Source of the DNA: Streptomyces asoensis
Lineage (GTDB): Bacteria; Actinomycetota; Actinomycetes; Streptomycetales; Streptomycetaceae
DNA length: 64,000 nucleotides
Reading direction: 5' to 3'
Assembly (NCBI RefSeq): GCF_016860545.1
Contig: NZ_BNEB01000005.1
Location: 2,914,001 to 2,978,000 of the forward strand
Shown in pieces: positions 34,217 to 42,591 of this stretch; positions within the stretch are counted from its first letter, which is position 1, and each line of letters opens with the position of its first letter. Made by a program: the position numbers and the translations under genes. The notes under the pieces were generated by a model that saw nothing but the letters and a program-made list of their open reading frames with translations, searched no databases and was not told the origin of the DNA.

Positions 34217-36051
34217 CGCGCGCCCTCCGTCGCGACGACGGGCGTGGCACCCCGTACCGGGGGCGGCCCCGGCGTCCGGCCCGGGGTGATCCGGGCGGCG
34301 ACGCGGGCGTCCGCGGCGGGCCAGGGGCCGGGCAGGCACGCCTCGGCGGGAACGGCGAACGGACGGGGGCCGCGGGCGTCGTCCCGGACGGACCGGCGCA
34401 GCGGCGCCCGGGAGACGAGCTCCAGGTAGATACCGTGGAACGCGGCGACGTTCTGCTCCACCGTGAAGAGCTCGAGGGCGCGGGCGCGGGCGGCCGCGCC
34501 CAGGCGTGCACGGCGCTCGGGGTCGCGCAGCAACGCCACGCACGCCTCCGCGAGCGCCCGCGGGTTGCGCGGCGGGACGACCAGTCCCGTGCCGCCGATC
34601 ACCTCGACGACGGCGCCGACGTCGGTCGAGACGGTCGCCCGGCCGCAGAACATCGCCTCGACCAGACCGACCGGGAACCCCTCGACGACACTGGACAGGA
34701 CGACGACCGCCCCGGCCGCGTACGCCTCGGCGAGCGTCGGCGCCTCCGGACCGCCGATCTCCTCGAAGGACACCGGGTTGTGCCCGACGGCATGCGGTCC
34801 CTCCGCCTCGTCGGGGAAGAGCTGGGCGGCCAGCGCCTTGCAGTGGCCGAGGTAGGCGCGGCCCTCGGCCCCGGCCGCGGTCCCGACGATCCGCAGGCGG
34901 GCCCGGGGTTCCCGCCCGCGCAGTGCGCCGAAGGCGTGCAGCAGGGAGACCAGGTCCTTGGCGGGCTCCACGCGGCCCACCCAGACCAGGGTGTGCGGGT
35001 CGGCGGTGTCCGCGGAGTCACCCACCTCGGCGAACCGGGACGCCTCCATGCCCGGGTAGACGGTGCGCAGGGTGGCGCGGTCGGCACCGCAGCGCTCCTG
35101 CCAGCGGCGCGCGTGCGCGTTGCCGGGGGTGACGCAGGCCGCCTGCCGGTACACCTCCGCGGCGAGCCGGTTGTGGAAGGCGGCCGCCAGGGCGCGCACG
35201 GCGGGAGCCTGCGCCGCGGCGGACGCGGCGCCGGACGCGATGTCGGACGCGGGCGCGGGTTCACCGGACGGCCCGCCCGCGGAGCGCGCCTGCGCGTCAC
35301 CGGTTCCCGAGCCGAGGTAGTGCGTCCGCAGCCGTACGCCGTACTCGGTCAGCAGGAACGGCACGTCGTGGAAGTGCCGGGCGAGCAGCCCGGGCAACGC
35401 GGCGGCGCCGCCGGAGGTGGCATGACACACGTCGACCGCGCCGAGGCACTCGCTCCCGTCGCCCGTCACGTCGTCGTACCAGTCGAGTGAGAGGGGGCGC
35501 AGGGCGCGTTCGAGGTGTGCGGCGACGGCGAGGAGGTCGGACACGCGCGCCTCGCGCGCCGTGCGCAGCGCGCCGGGCGCGCGGCACGCACGCTCCAGGG
35601 CGCGCACGGCGCTCTCCGAGCGGAGCGCTCCCACCAGCCCGCCCTCGTCCCGGGCGAGTTCGGCGAGGCCGTACAGCGCGTTGGCGAAACGGTCCGCCTG
35701 AGCGGCGGGAGGGGCCTCGGAGGCGTTCGGGGACCCCGGCGGTTCCTCCTCGTGCACCACGGCTTGGCACAGCACGGACGCCAACTCGTCGTAGGACTCC
35801 GTGAAACGCCGGCGCGCGCGCCTGCCGTACGTGACGCCGTCGTCCTCGGCCTTCCACAGCGGTGCCGTACGGACCCGGACGACCTGCGGCGGAAGGTCGA
35901 CCCAGCCCGTGTCCGCCTGGTGCGGGCCGCGGCTGAGCGCGTAGACGTCGAACTCGTGCTGCCCGAGCCCGCGTACGAGCCGGTCGCACCAGAGTCCGGC
36001 GTCTCCGTTCAGATACGGATAGCCACCCTCCGTCAGCATTCCGATGCGCAC
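34213..36051 (-). CDS. PelF-like GT4 glycosyltransferase with DUF3492
   Basis: Protein of 612 residues from the GTG at 36051 (VRIGMLTEGGYPYLNGDAG). The N-terminal DUF3492 region with EGGYPYLNG..GLWCDRL corresponds to PelF. The GT4 domain shows VGRVEPAKDLVSLLHAFG (about 385) and the EX7E site SSVVEGFPVGLVEAMFCGRA (about 505). PelF proteins use UDP-GalNAc/GlcNAc to build the Pel exopolysaccharide in the cytoplasm. First gene of the leftward operon; a longer in-frame start exists but runs into the palindrome region. Confidence 0.85.
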   Translation of the reverse strand: MRIGMLTEGGYPYLNGDAGLWCDRLVRGLGQHEFDVYALSRGPHQADTGWVDLPPQVVRVRTAPLWKAEDDGVTYGRRARRRFTESYDELASVLCQAVVHEEEPPGSPNASEAPPAAQADRFANALYGLAELARDEGGLVGALRSESAVRALERACRAPGALRTAREARVSDLLAVAAHLERALRPLSLDWYDDVTGDGSECLGAVDVCHATSGGAAALPGLLARHFHDVPFLLTEYGVRLRTHYLGSGTGDAQARSAGGPSGEPAPASDIASGAASAAAQAPAVRALAAAFHNRLAAEVYRQAACVTPGNAHARRWQERCGADRATLRTVYPGMEASRFAEVGDSADTADPHTLVWVGRVEPAKDLVSLLHAFGALRGREPRARLRIVGTAAGAEGRAYLGHCKALAAQLFPDEAEGPHAVGHNPVSFEEIGGPEAPTLAEAYAAGAVVVLSSVVEGFPVGLVEAMFCGRATVSTDVGAVVEVIGGTGLVVPPRNPRALAEACVALLRDPERRARLGAAARARALELFTVEQNVAAFHGIYLELVSRAPLRRSVRDDARGPRPFAVPAEACLPGPWPAADARVAARITPGRTPGPPPVRGATPVVATEGAR

Positions 36052-36129
36052 GCCCGCTCCCGATCTCCCGTTTGGGGAGCCGCCGTTGACCCGGCGGCTC
36101 GCAGCGGGACGAACGTATGCGGACGAGGC

Positions 36130-36163
36130 GGTGGTGCGACGGACGGTTGTCCGTCGCACCACC
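36130..36163. repeat. 34-bp perfect inverted repeat
   Basis: GGTGGTGCGACGGAC / GTCCGTCGCACCACC with loop GGTT, 79 bases before the glycosyltransferase start. It may be an operator, a 5'-UTR hairpin or the terminator of the decayed upstream gene. Reading left it lacks a T-tract; reading right it is followed by AAAA. Confidence 0.75.
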
Positions 36164-36286
36164 AAAAGGGGTGAACGGTCGTAACTTTCCCGTACGGGTG
36201 GCGTTCCGTCGCGCTAAGAGATCATCCGACAGCGAAACGTCACGCCACCCGAGTCGTGCGGGACTCAGGCGTGGGCCGGCTCCCGG

Positions 36287-36755
36287 CACGTCGAGCGCCG
36301 AGACGGGCTCGTCGCGGACGATGACGCGCGGGTCGGCGGCTAGCGCCCGGGCGATGCCGACGCGTCGGCGCCGACCGCCGCTGAACTCGTGCGGGTAGCG
36401 GTCGTAGTGCGCCGCCCCGAGCCCCACGCGCTCCAGGAGTTTCCTCACGCGCCCCCTGACGCGCGCCTCGTCCCTCCCGCACGCCCCGCGCGCGGAGCGG
36501 GTCCGCGACGGTCTCGCCCTCGCTGCGGCCCGGGTCGAGCGAGGAGACGGGGTCCTGGAAGACCATCTGCACGGTGGGATCGACCCCCGACGGCACCCGG
36601 CCCTCGTAACGGATCTCGCCGGCCGTCGGCTCCAGCAGCCCGACCGGCATCCGGCCGAGCGTGGCCCTGTCGCTGCCGCTCTCCCCGACGACGCCGAGGG
36701 TCTCGCCATGGCGAACGGTCAGGGACACGCCGTCCACGGCCGCGAAGGACCGCTT
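36287..36755 (-). pseudogene. Remnant of an oligopeptide ABC transporter ATPase (OppF/DppF type)
   Basis: One frame encodes VDGVSLTVRHGETLGVVGES followed by GSDRATLGR in place of the Walker A GCGKSTLGR, then MVFQDPVSSLDP (Q-loop). A second frame carries LLERVGLGAAHYDRYPHEFSG (signature, GGRRRRVGIARAL) and VRDEPVSALDV (Walker B), after which similarity ends. Walker A has lost its lysine, the frame changes near 36475-36495, and the N-terminus and C-terminal third are missing. No partner permease genes are nearby. Confidence 0.8.
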
Positions 36756-36824
36756 GCCCCGTCCGAACCCTCACCGCACGGGCATGTCAACGTGACCCCT
36801 GGGGCGCCTGACCAGCCCCGGGGC

Positions 36825-38222
36825 TCAACTGTTGGGGTACGGCCAGGCGTTGGGCAGACAGTGGATCCCGTCGTGGTCGAGGAACTTCGTCTGCTGCTGC
36901 ATGACCGGCGCCAGCTCGCCGTCCTTGTCGCACGTGACATGGCCGAAGCCCAGCCGGTGGCCCACCTCGTGGTTGATCAGCATCTGCCGGTAGGCGTACA
37001 TCTGGTTGCCGAAGGTCACCGACCCCTGCGCCCACCGGTAGGCGTTGATCATGACCCGCTCGGTCGACGCCGAGTCGCAGGAGACGTTGTCCTGCGTGGT
37101 GTCCAGGCCGGACTTGGCGCACCACACGGCGGTGGTGGCGGGACTGGCGAGCGTGATGACGAAGTCGGCCTTGCCCGACTGGATCCGCTCGAAGGTCCGG
37201 GCACCGCCGTGGGCCCAGCTGCGCCCGTCGTTGAGGGTCTTCTGCACGGCCTGCGCGAAAAGTTCGCCGTCGAGCCCTAGACCCTGTTCCACGTCCACGC
37301 GGTAGGTGTACTTGCGCCCCTTGCCGGGCGCCTTGGCGATGCCCGCGACGGCGTCGAACTTCCCCGATCCCTTGAACTTGGGGCTGAGCGGGTACTTCGC
37401 CTGCATCCGCTGCGCGTACGTCAGCGTGACCGCGCCGCCGCCGGCGCCCGCGGACACGGACGGGCTCGGCCGGTCGCCCCCGCGCGCGGCTCCGTCGTCG
37501 ACGGCCTCACGTGTCTGCCCGGAGGCGGTCGACCGCGAACGGCCGGAGTCGTCGTCCCGGCCGGTGGCCACCTGTCCCGCCACCACGACCGCCAGCACCG
37601 TGGTGACGGCGGCGGCCGCGATGCCCCCGAACGCCCGTCCCTTGACACCGGGAGCGGCCGTGGACCCGCCGGAGGGCGGCCCGTCCTCGTCCCCGCCGGT
37701 GCCGGCCGGGGCGGTCGCGGGGGTGACATCCTCCCGGTCGGCCGTCCGCGGGAAGCGGGAGTCCCGCACGCGCGTGGCCGCGTACGGCGTCCTCGCGCGC
37801 GTGAAGACGTCCTCGTCCTCCTCGCCGAAGGCGTCGAGGTACTCCTGGCGGGGGCCCTGACGGGGGCCGGGCCGGGGACCCTGGCGCGGGCCGTCCTGGG
37901 GCATGGTTCGCTGACGCGGTATCACGGGCTGCCCGGTACCCGCTGATCGTCCTCTCAAGTCCCCCCAGCCGCCTCCGCCTTCGCGCTGCTCGGGGTGTCC
38001 GCCCCGCACCTGGGGGAAACCGTGGGCCGGAGTCCCCTCGGAGAAGGGGAAGCGGGGCACTCCGTGCGAGGGCGTCCCGTCGTACTCGTCGTGCTCCCGG
38101 GGCGGTGCGGGCGGGCGGCCTCCGCGTGGGTCCCCCGGGGCGGGCGGCTCCGCGGCGGATCCCCGCGGCCCTCCCTTGGCGGCACCCTTGGGCGCGGGCC
38201 CCCGCCGGCTGTGGCGTCCCAC
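36825..38222 (-). CDS. DUF3152 protein with metzincin-type zinc motif
   Basis: Protein of 465 residues. The first 190 are Pro/Gly/Arg-rich and disordered, with one membrane helix (GGIAAAAVTTVLAVVVAGQV, about 207-226), so the C-terminal 220 residues are outside the cell. That part has the DUF3152 fold, Cys residues at VWCAKSG, VSCDS, VTCDK and IHCLP, and LINHEVGHRLGFGHVTC, which fits HExxHxxGxxH. DUF3152 is usually called a hypothetical; the mycobacterial homolog (about Rv3207c) lies next to moeZ. It is 7 bases downstream of the hydrolase gene, in one operon. Confidence 0.85.
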   Translation of the reverse strand: MGRHSRRGPAPKGAAKGGPRGSAAEPPAPGDPRGGRPPAPPREHDEYDGTPSHGVPRFPFSEGTPAHGFPQVRGGHPEQREGGGGWGDLRGRSAGTGQPVIPRQRTMPQDGPRQGPRPGPRQGPRQEYLDAFGEEDEDVFTRARTPYAATRVRDSRFPRTADREDVTPATAPAGTGGDEDGPPSGGSTAAPGVKGRAFGGIAAAAVTTVLAVVVAGQVATGRDDDSGRSRSTASGQTREAVDDGAARGGDRPSPSVSAGAGGGAVTLTYAQRMQAKYPLSPKFKGSGKFDAVAGIAKAPGKGRKYTYRVDVEQGLGLDGELFAQAVQKTLNDGRSWAHGGARTFERIQSGKADFVITLASPATTAVWCAKSGLDTTQDNVSCDSASTERVMINAYRWAQGSVTFGNQMYAYRQMLINHEVGHRLGFGHVTCDKDGELAPVMQQQTKFLDHDGIHCLPNAWPYPNS

Positions 38223-38229
38223 GTCGGCC

Positions 38230-39207
38230 TCAGCCCCCCGCGGTCTCGGTCGGGGCGGCGGAGTCCGCGAGGAGCTCCCGGAAGGCCGTCGCCACGGTCT
38301 CGGGGTACTCCATCATCGCCACGTGCCCGGCGTCGGGCAGCGTGAGCAGACGGGAGTCACGGAAGGTCCGGGCGGCGCGCTGCGCCATGCGGAAGCCGAC
38401 GAGCTGGTCACGGCCGCCGTAGACGAGGAGGGTGGGGGCGAGGACGCGCTCGGCCTGCCGCCAGAGCCCGTGCTGACCGCCGAGCGTGTAGGCGCTGAGC
38501 AGCCCGCGCGTGGAGCGGGTGAGCGCGTCCCAGAAGTACGGGAGCTGGAGGCGCCGCTCCAGCTCGTCCACGGCGTGCCGGAACGCGTCCGGGGCGACCC
38601 TGCCGGGGTCGCCGTAACAGAGCGCGGTGACGCCGCGGACGCGCTGCTCGGCCGTCCACTCCCGGGTGAGCCGGGTGAAGAGCGCGGCCACCCCCGGCAG
38701 CCCGACCAGCCCCGTCGGCAGCGCGGTCCGCTGCACCCGCAGTTCGGGCAGCGCGGGCGAGACGAGCGTCAGGGTCCGCACGAGGTCGGGCCGGACCGCG
38801 GCGACGCGCGTGGACACCGCGCCGCCGAGGGAGTTGCCGAGGAGGTGCACGGGCCCGCGGTCGACGGCGTCGAGGTAGCGGATCACGGCACGCGCGTGTG
38901 CGGTGATGGAGTAGTTGCCGTCGTCCGGTGGCGGGGAGTCGCCGAAACCGGGCAGGTCGACGGCCTCGCTCGCCACCACCCCGTCGAGCAGGGCCATCAG
39001 CGCGGACCAGTTCTGCGAGGAACCGCCCAGGCCGTGGACGTACAGCGCGGGCTCGAGCCCCTCGCGCGCGGGCGGCCTGGAACGGACCGAGAGCGTGACC
39101 CCCGGCAGTCCGACGGACCGGAGCCTCTCCCCCTCGGCGACCCGGACGGCGATCGCCTTCGGCAGCACGCTGGTGGGCGGCACGGAGGGCAGCTCGGTCG
39201 AAGACAT
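38230..39207 (-). CDS. Alpha/beta hydrolase
   Basis: Protein of 325 residues. Oxyanion segment VHGLGGSSQNW (about 75), nucleophile HLLGNSLGGAVS (Ser about 130), Asp in VYGGRDQLVG and His in PDAGHVAMMEYP give a complete triad. No signal peptide. Esterase or lactonase specificity is not readable. It leads the operon with the DUF3152 gene. ATG at 39207. Confidence 0.85.
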   Translation of the reverse strand: MSSTELPSVPPTSVLPKAIAVRVAEGERLRSVGLPGVTLSVRSRPPAREGLEPALYVHGLGGSSQNWSALMALLDGVVASEAVDLPGFGDSPPPDDGNYSITAHARAVIRYLDAVDRGPVHLLGNSLGGAVSTRVAAVRPDLVRTLTLVSPALPELRVQRTALPTGLVGLPGVAALFTRLTREWTAEQRVRGVTALCYGDPGRVAPDAFRHAVDELERRLQLPYFWDALTRSTRGLLSAYTLGGQHGLWRQAERVLAPTLLVYGGRDQLVGFRMAQRAARTFRDSRLLTLPDAGHVAMMEYPETVATAFRELLADSAAPTETAGG

Positions 39208-39460
39208 GCGGGCAATGTTACGAGACGATCACGCGCAACTTTGTGTGTTCGGCGTCACAGGCATGTGTGGTGTGCGGGCCGGAGGGGTACCGCGTCGGGC
39301 GCCGTCCGGGCACCGCCCCGGTGCCATATCGCCCCGAATCGGGGGCACTGCGCCCAGCGATCGCATAGCGTCCCAAACAGGTGTCTCCTAGGCTCGTACC
39401 GAGGGCACCCGCTTGTGGCCCCTGCACCTCGCAGGGACGTTCGTAGGAAGGGAGCCCACC

Positions 39461-39679
39461 ATGGCCGTTGACCCCACCGACCCGGAGACGTTCGAAGAGG
39501 ACGACGACTTCGGGGAGATCGACGTCGAGGCGCCGGAGAACGACGCCGCCGAGCAGTACGCGGACGTCACGCCGCAGCGGGACACGCCTCTCGAGGACGT
39601 GGATCCCGCCCGGGCCGACGAGGCCGATCTCGTCGAACAGGCCCGCGTCGTCGCGCTCGACGAGGACGACTACCGCTGA
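39461..39679 (+). CDS. Small acidic conserved protein
   Basis: Protein of 72 residues, about one third Asp/Glu (FEEDDDFGEIDVEAPEND). The ATG at 39461 has GGAAGGGAG before it. No domain is known. A TAGGCT at 39389 is a plausible -10. In the 253-base divergent gap upstream the only other feature is a small GC hairpin. Confidence 0.75.
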   Translation: MAVDPTDPETFEEDDDFGEIDVEAPENDAAEQYADVTPQRDTPLEDVDPARADEADLVEQARVVALDEDDYR

Positions 39680-39858
39680 CCTGCCCGAGCTGGAGCGGCG
39701 CAGAGTATGCCCGTAACATCCCGATCCGAAACCGTTTCCACCGCTTTTGTCGTCGTCCAGTCCGTGAAATTCTGCGCTCGCACCGCGCACACCACGGTTA
39801 CCGAAAAGTACGATGGCGGCGCGGCGCTCACCGCAAGAGGACCACTTTGGGAGGCGGC

Positions 39859-40500
39859 GTGACAGCCATCGAGCAGACAGAGGCGGCGCGCCCGCGAGGC
39901 ACCCGCCTGCCGCGCCGTGCCCGTCGGAACCAGCTGCTGGGCGCCGCCCAGGAAGTCTTCGTGGCGCAGGGCTACCACTCGGCCGCCATGGACGACATCG
40001 CCGAGCGGGCCGGTGTCAGCAAGCCGGTGCTGTACCAGCACTTCCCCGGCAAGCTCGACCTCTACCTGGCACTGCTGGACCAGCACTGCGAGTCGCTCAT
40101 CCAGGCGGTGCGCGGTGCGCTCGCCTCGACGACCGACAACAAGCAGCGCGTGCGCGCCACGATGGACGCGTACTTCGCGTACGTCGAGGACGACGGCGGC
40201 GCCTTCCGCCTGGTCTTCGAGTCGGACCTGACCAACGAGCCCGCGGTGCGCGAGCGCGTCGACAAGGTCACCACCGAGTGCGCCGAGGCGATCTGCGAGG
40301 TCATCGCGGAGGACACCGGCCTCTCCCGCGCGGAGTCGATGCTGCTGGCCTCCGGCCTCGGCGGCCTCGCCCAGGTCGTGGCACGGTCCTGGCTGCACAG
40401 CGACCGCAGCGTGCCGCGCGACCAGGCGGTGCAGCTGCTGGCCTCGCTGGCCTGGCGCGGCATCGCCGGTTTCCCGCTGCACGGCACCGATCAGCACTGA
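39859..40500 (+). CDS. TetR-family transcriptional regulator
   Basis: Protein of 213 residues. N-terminal HTH: RRNQLLGAAQEVFVAQGYHSAAMDD then AERAGVSKPVLYQHFPGKLDLYLAL, typical of TetR. The ligand-binding domain has no recognisable ligand. GTG at 39859 after GGGAGG; a TTG 12 bases upstream is an alternative. The ortholog next to DUF3107 and DUF3152 is conserved in mycobacteria (about Rv3208). The target is probably nearby. Confidence 0.88.
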   Translation: MTAIEQTEAARPRGTRLPRRARRNQLLGAAQEVFVAQGYHSAAMDDIAERAGVSKPVLYQHFPGKLDLYLALLDQHCESLIQAVRGALASTTDNKQRVRATMDAYFAYVEDDGGAFRLVFESDLTNEPAVRERVDKVTTECAEAICEVIAEDTGLSRAESMLLASGLGGLAQVVARSWLHSDRSVPRDQAVQLLASLAWRGIAGFPLHGTDQH

Positions 40501-40646
40501 CCGCGGGGGCGGTCGGCCGTTTGTTCCCGCCCGCTGTTCGCTCCTGGCGTGGACGGCCGCGCCGTGTACGTCCCCTCACCGGGCTAATGTGTGCAGCATA
40601 CGGCGCGGACGCCCGCGCACCTCGTGACCGTCGGAGGGACATAGCC

Positions 40647-40874
40647 GTGGAGGTCAAGATCGGCGTGCTGCACGCGCCTCGTGAGATCGTTCTGGAGAGC
40701 GGTCAGACTCCCGAGGAGGTCGAGCGCGTGGTGGCCGAGGCACTGGCCGGGAAGTCGCAGCTGCTCAGCCTCGTGGACCAGCACGGCCGCAAGGTCCTGG
40801 TGCCGGCCGACCGTCTGGCCTACGTCGAGCTGGGCGAGGCCGCCCCGCGCAAGGTGGGCTTCGGCGCACTGTAG
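40647..40874 (+). CDS. DUF3107 protein
   Basis: Protein of 75 residues matching DUF3107 (VKIGVLHAPREIVLESGQTPEEVER). GTG at 40647 with GGAGGG 8 bases before. The family is nearly always adjacent to the TetR gene in actinobacteria (TB9.4-like in M. tuberculosis). Function unknown. Followed by a strong terminator. Confidence 0.88.
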   Translation: MEVKIGVLHAPREIVLESGQTPEEVERVVAEALAGKSQLLSLVDQHGRKVLVPADRLAYVELGEAAPRKVGFGAL

Positions 40875-40885
40875 GCGGAAAGCAG

Positions 40886-40935
40886 CACGGAGGAGGGGCC
40901 CGGTGACCGGTCGGTCACCGGGCCCCTCCTCCGTG
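40886..40935 (+). terminator. Strong terminator
   Basis: 23-base perfect arms starting CACGGAGGAGGGGCCCGG pair with their complement across a GGTC loop, 12 bases after the DUF3107 stop. Confidence 0.85.
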
Positions 40936-41123
40936 TTCTGGCGCCGCCCCGGACGCCGTCACGGCCGGTGTCCGGGGCGGCGCGACGGCGGCCGATTTCG
41001 CTGTGGGCGTCTTCTCCACGGATGGAGCACAAGCCGGCCACAGGGGAGGATTGCATTCCGCAGGTCACGGGTATGACGGGCTACGACCCTGGTGCACAGC
41101 CCCACCGTCCGGGAGGGACCCAC

Positions 41124-41393
41124 ATGATCTTGGAAGCGCTCGGCTCCGCTGTGCTGGGTCTCGTCCTCGCGTGGGCGGCGGTCCACCGCTTCTCCCACCG
41201 CCTGCCGGTCCGCACCCTCGTCTTCGCCACGGGCGTCGCCGGAGCGCTGTTCGGCGACTTCGTCACCCACAGCGCGCTGGGCCCCGGCAACGCCCTGGCG
41301 AGCCTGCTGGGCGCGGCGATCGTCTCCGCGGCCTCGGTCTCCCTGCTGCTGCGCCCGGCCGGGCGGCTCAGGCGACGATCGGCCCCGGCGTAG
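41124..41393 (+). CDS. Small membrane protein
   Basis: Protein of 89 residues with three hydrophobic segments (ALGSAVLGLVLAWAAV, TLVFATGVAGALFGDF, NALASLLGAAIVSAAS) and a basic tail. GGGAGGG precedes the ATG at 41124 by 6 bases. No known domain; a conserved hypothetical by character. Confidence 0.75.
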   Translation: MILEALGSAVLGLVLAWAAVHRFSHRLPVRTLVFATGVAGALFGDFVTHSALGPGNALASLLGAAIVSAASVSLLLRPAGRLRRRSAPA

Positions 41394-41448
41394 GACGCCG
41401 CGCGCGCCCTGACGCCGCCCCCCCCCGGCAGAGCCGAGCGGCCGAAGG

Positions 41449-42177
41449 CTAGGCGGCCAGGCCCAGCGCCGACATGCGCTTGGTGTGCGCCTCGGTGATC
41501 CGCGAGAACATCCGGCCGACCTCGGCGAGGTCGAAGCCGTCCGCGACACCGCCCACGAGCATCGTCGACAGCGCGTCGCGGTCCGCGACCACCCGCTGGG
41601 ACTGCGACAGCGCCTCGCCCATCAGCCGCCGTGCCCACAGCGCGAGGCGGCCGCCCACCCGGGGCTCAGCGTCGATCGCGGCGCGCACCCGGTCCACGGC
41701 GAAGCCCGCGTGACCGGTGTCGTCCAGCACGGCCAGGACCAGGGCGCGGCTGTCCGTGTCCAGGCGCACCGCGACCTCACGGTAGAAGTCGCTGGCGATC
41801 GAGTCGCCGACGTACGCCTTGACCAGGCCCTCCAGCCAGTCCGACGGGGCCGTCTGCCGGTGGAAGCCGTCGAGCGCGGCGACGAACGGCTCCATCGCGA
41901 GCGTCGGCTCCTCACCGATCTCCGTGAGGCGGTCGCGCAGCCGCTCGAAGTGGTGGAACTCGGCCGACGCCATCTTCGCCAGCTCCGCCTTGTCCTCCAG
42001 CGTGGGCGCCAGCTTGGCGTCCTCCGCGAGCCGCTCGAACGCCGCCAGCTCGCCGTACGCCAGCGCGCCCAGCAGATCCACGACCGCGGCCCGGTACTGC
42101 GGATCGGCCGAGGCCGTCGCCCAGTCCTGGGCGGCGATGCCGGTAACGGTGTTCTCAGGCTTGTCAGAGGTCGTCAT
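41449..42177 (-). CDS. Ferritin-like (MiaE-type) protein
   Basis: Protein of 242 residues, all-helical. Di-iron ligands are visible in LAYGELAAFERL (E), ASAEFHHFERL (E..H, about 75) and LDDTGHAGFAVDRV (H); the last helix lacks a clear Glu-x-x-His pair, so ligand completeness is uncertain. Related to tRNA-hydroxylase-like ferritin-fold proteins. The ATG at 42177 gives MTTSDKPEN; an in-frame ATG a few codons upstream is possible. Neighbour of the DEAD helicase as in mycobacteria (about Rv3210c). Confidence 0.8.
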   Translation of the reverse strand: MTTSDKPENTVTGIAAQDWATASADPQYRAAVVDLLGALAYGELAAFERLAEDAKLAPTLEDKAELAKMASAEFHHFERLRDRLTEIGEEPTLAMEPFVAALDGFHRQTAPSDWLEGLVKAYVGDSIASDFYREVAVRLDTDSRALVLAVLDDTGHAGFAVDRVRAAIDAEPRVGGRLALWARRLMGEALSQSQRVVADRDALSTMLVGGVADGFDLAEVGRMFSRITEAHTKRMSALGLAA

Positions 42178-42591
42178 GAAGCGCACAATAGCCCGCTCGC
42201 CGCACGGTGGAAGTCCCTGCTCAATCAGTGTGACGACGAAGACGTGCGAGACCACTCCAGGCACTGTGACAACCACAACGTGACCGTATCGGCCATCGCA
42301 TGTGCACGGATCCGAGGTATGGTGGTAATGCGCCTGCCGAATATTCGACGGGCCGCACGTATGAGGATGCCCGGTCGGTGGCCCGATCGGCTCCGACCCG
42401 ACAGCCCTCCTCGTCCGTAAGGCACTGTGCGTACGGAACCCGGAGGGGACCCCCTCAGCGGTACGAGCGCTAGAGCGTCGGCAGAGGTCCCGTGTCCTGC
42501 CGGCCGCCCGTGAGGCGGCCGACGTCCCCGGCACGGTCCGGACACGACCCCCGCGCTCGCCTCGCACCGCGCACACAGAAGAGGCAGCACC
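42178..42591 (+). promoter_or_regulatory. Divergent promoter region and structured 5' leader of the DEAD helicase
   Basis: 414 bases without a confident gene. TATGGT at 42319-42324 is a possible -10 but no good -35 is seen. A 33-codon Arg/Pro-rich frame starts at its ATG (42319-42420). Two hairpins follow: GAGGGG-ACC-CCCCTC (about 42446) and GGCCGCC/GGCGGCC (about 42504-42522). A long structured leader would fit autoregulation of a cold-shock-type helicase. AGAAGAGG at 42577 precedes the CTG start by 7 bases. Confidence 0.45.

Noticed and set aside
39208..39460. Small antisense ORF across the divergent region (minus, up to 39790)
   Set aside because: Codon use and composition do not resemble genes; it is opposite the acidic 72-residue gene.
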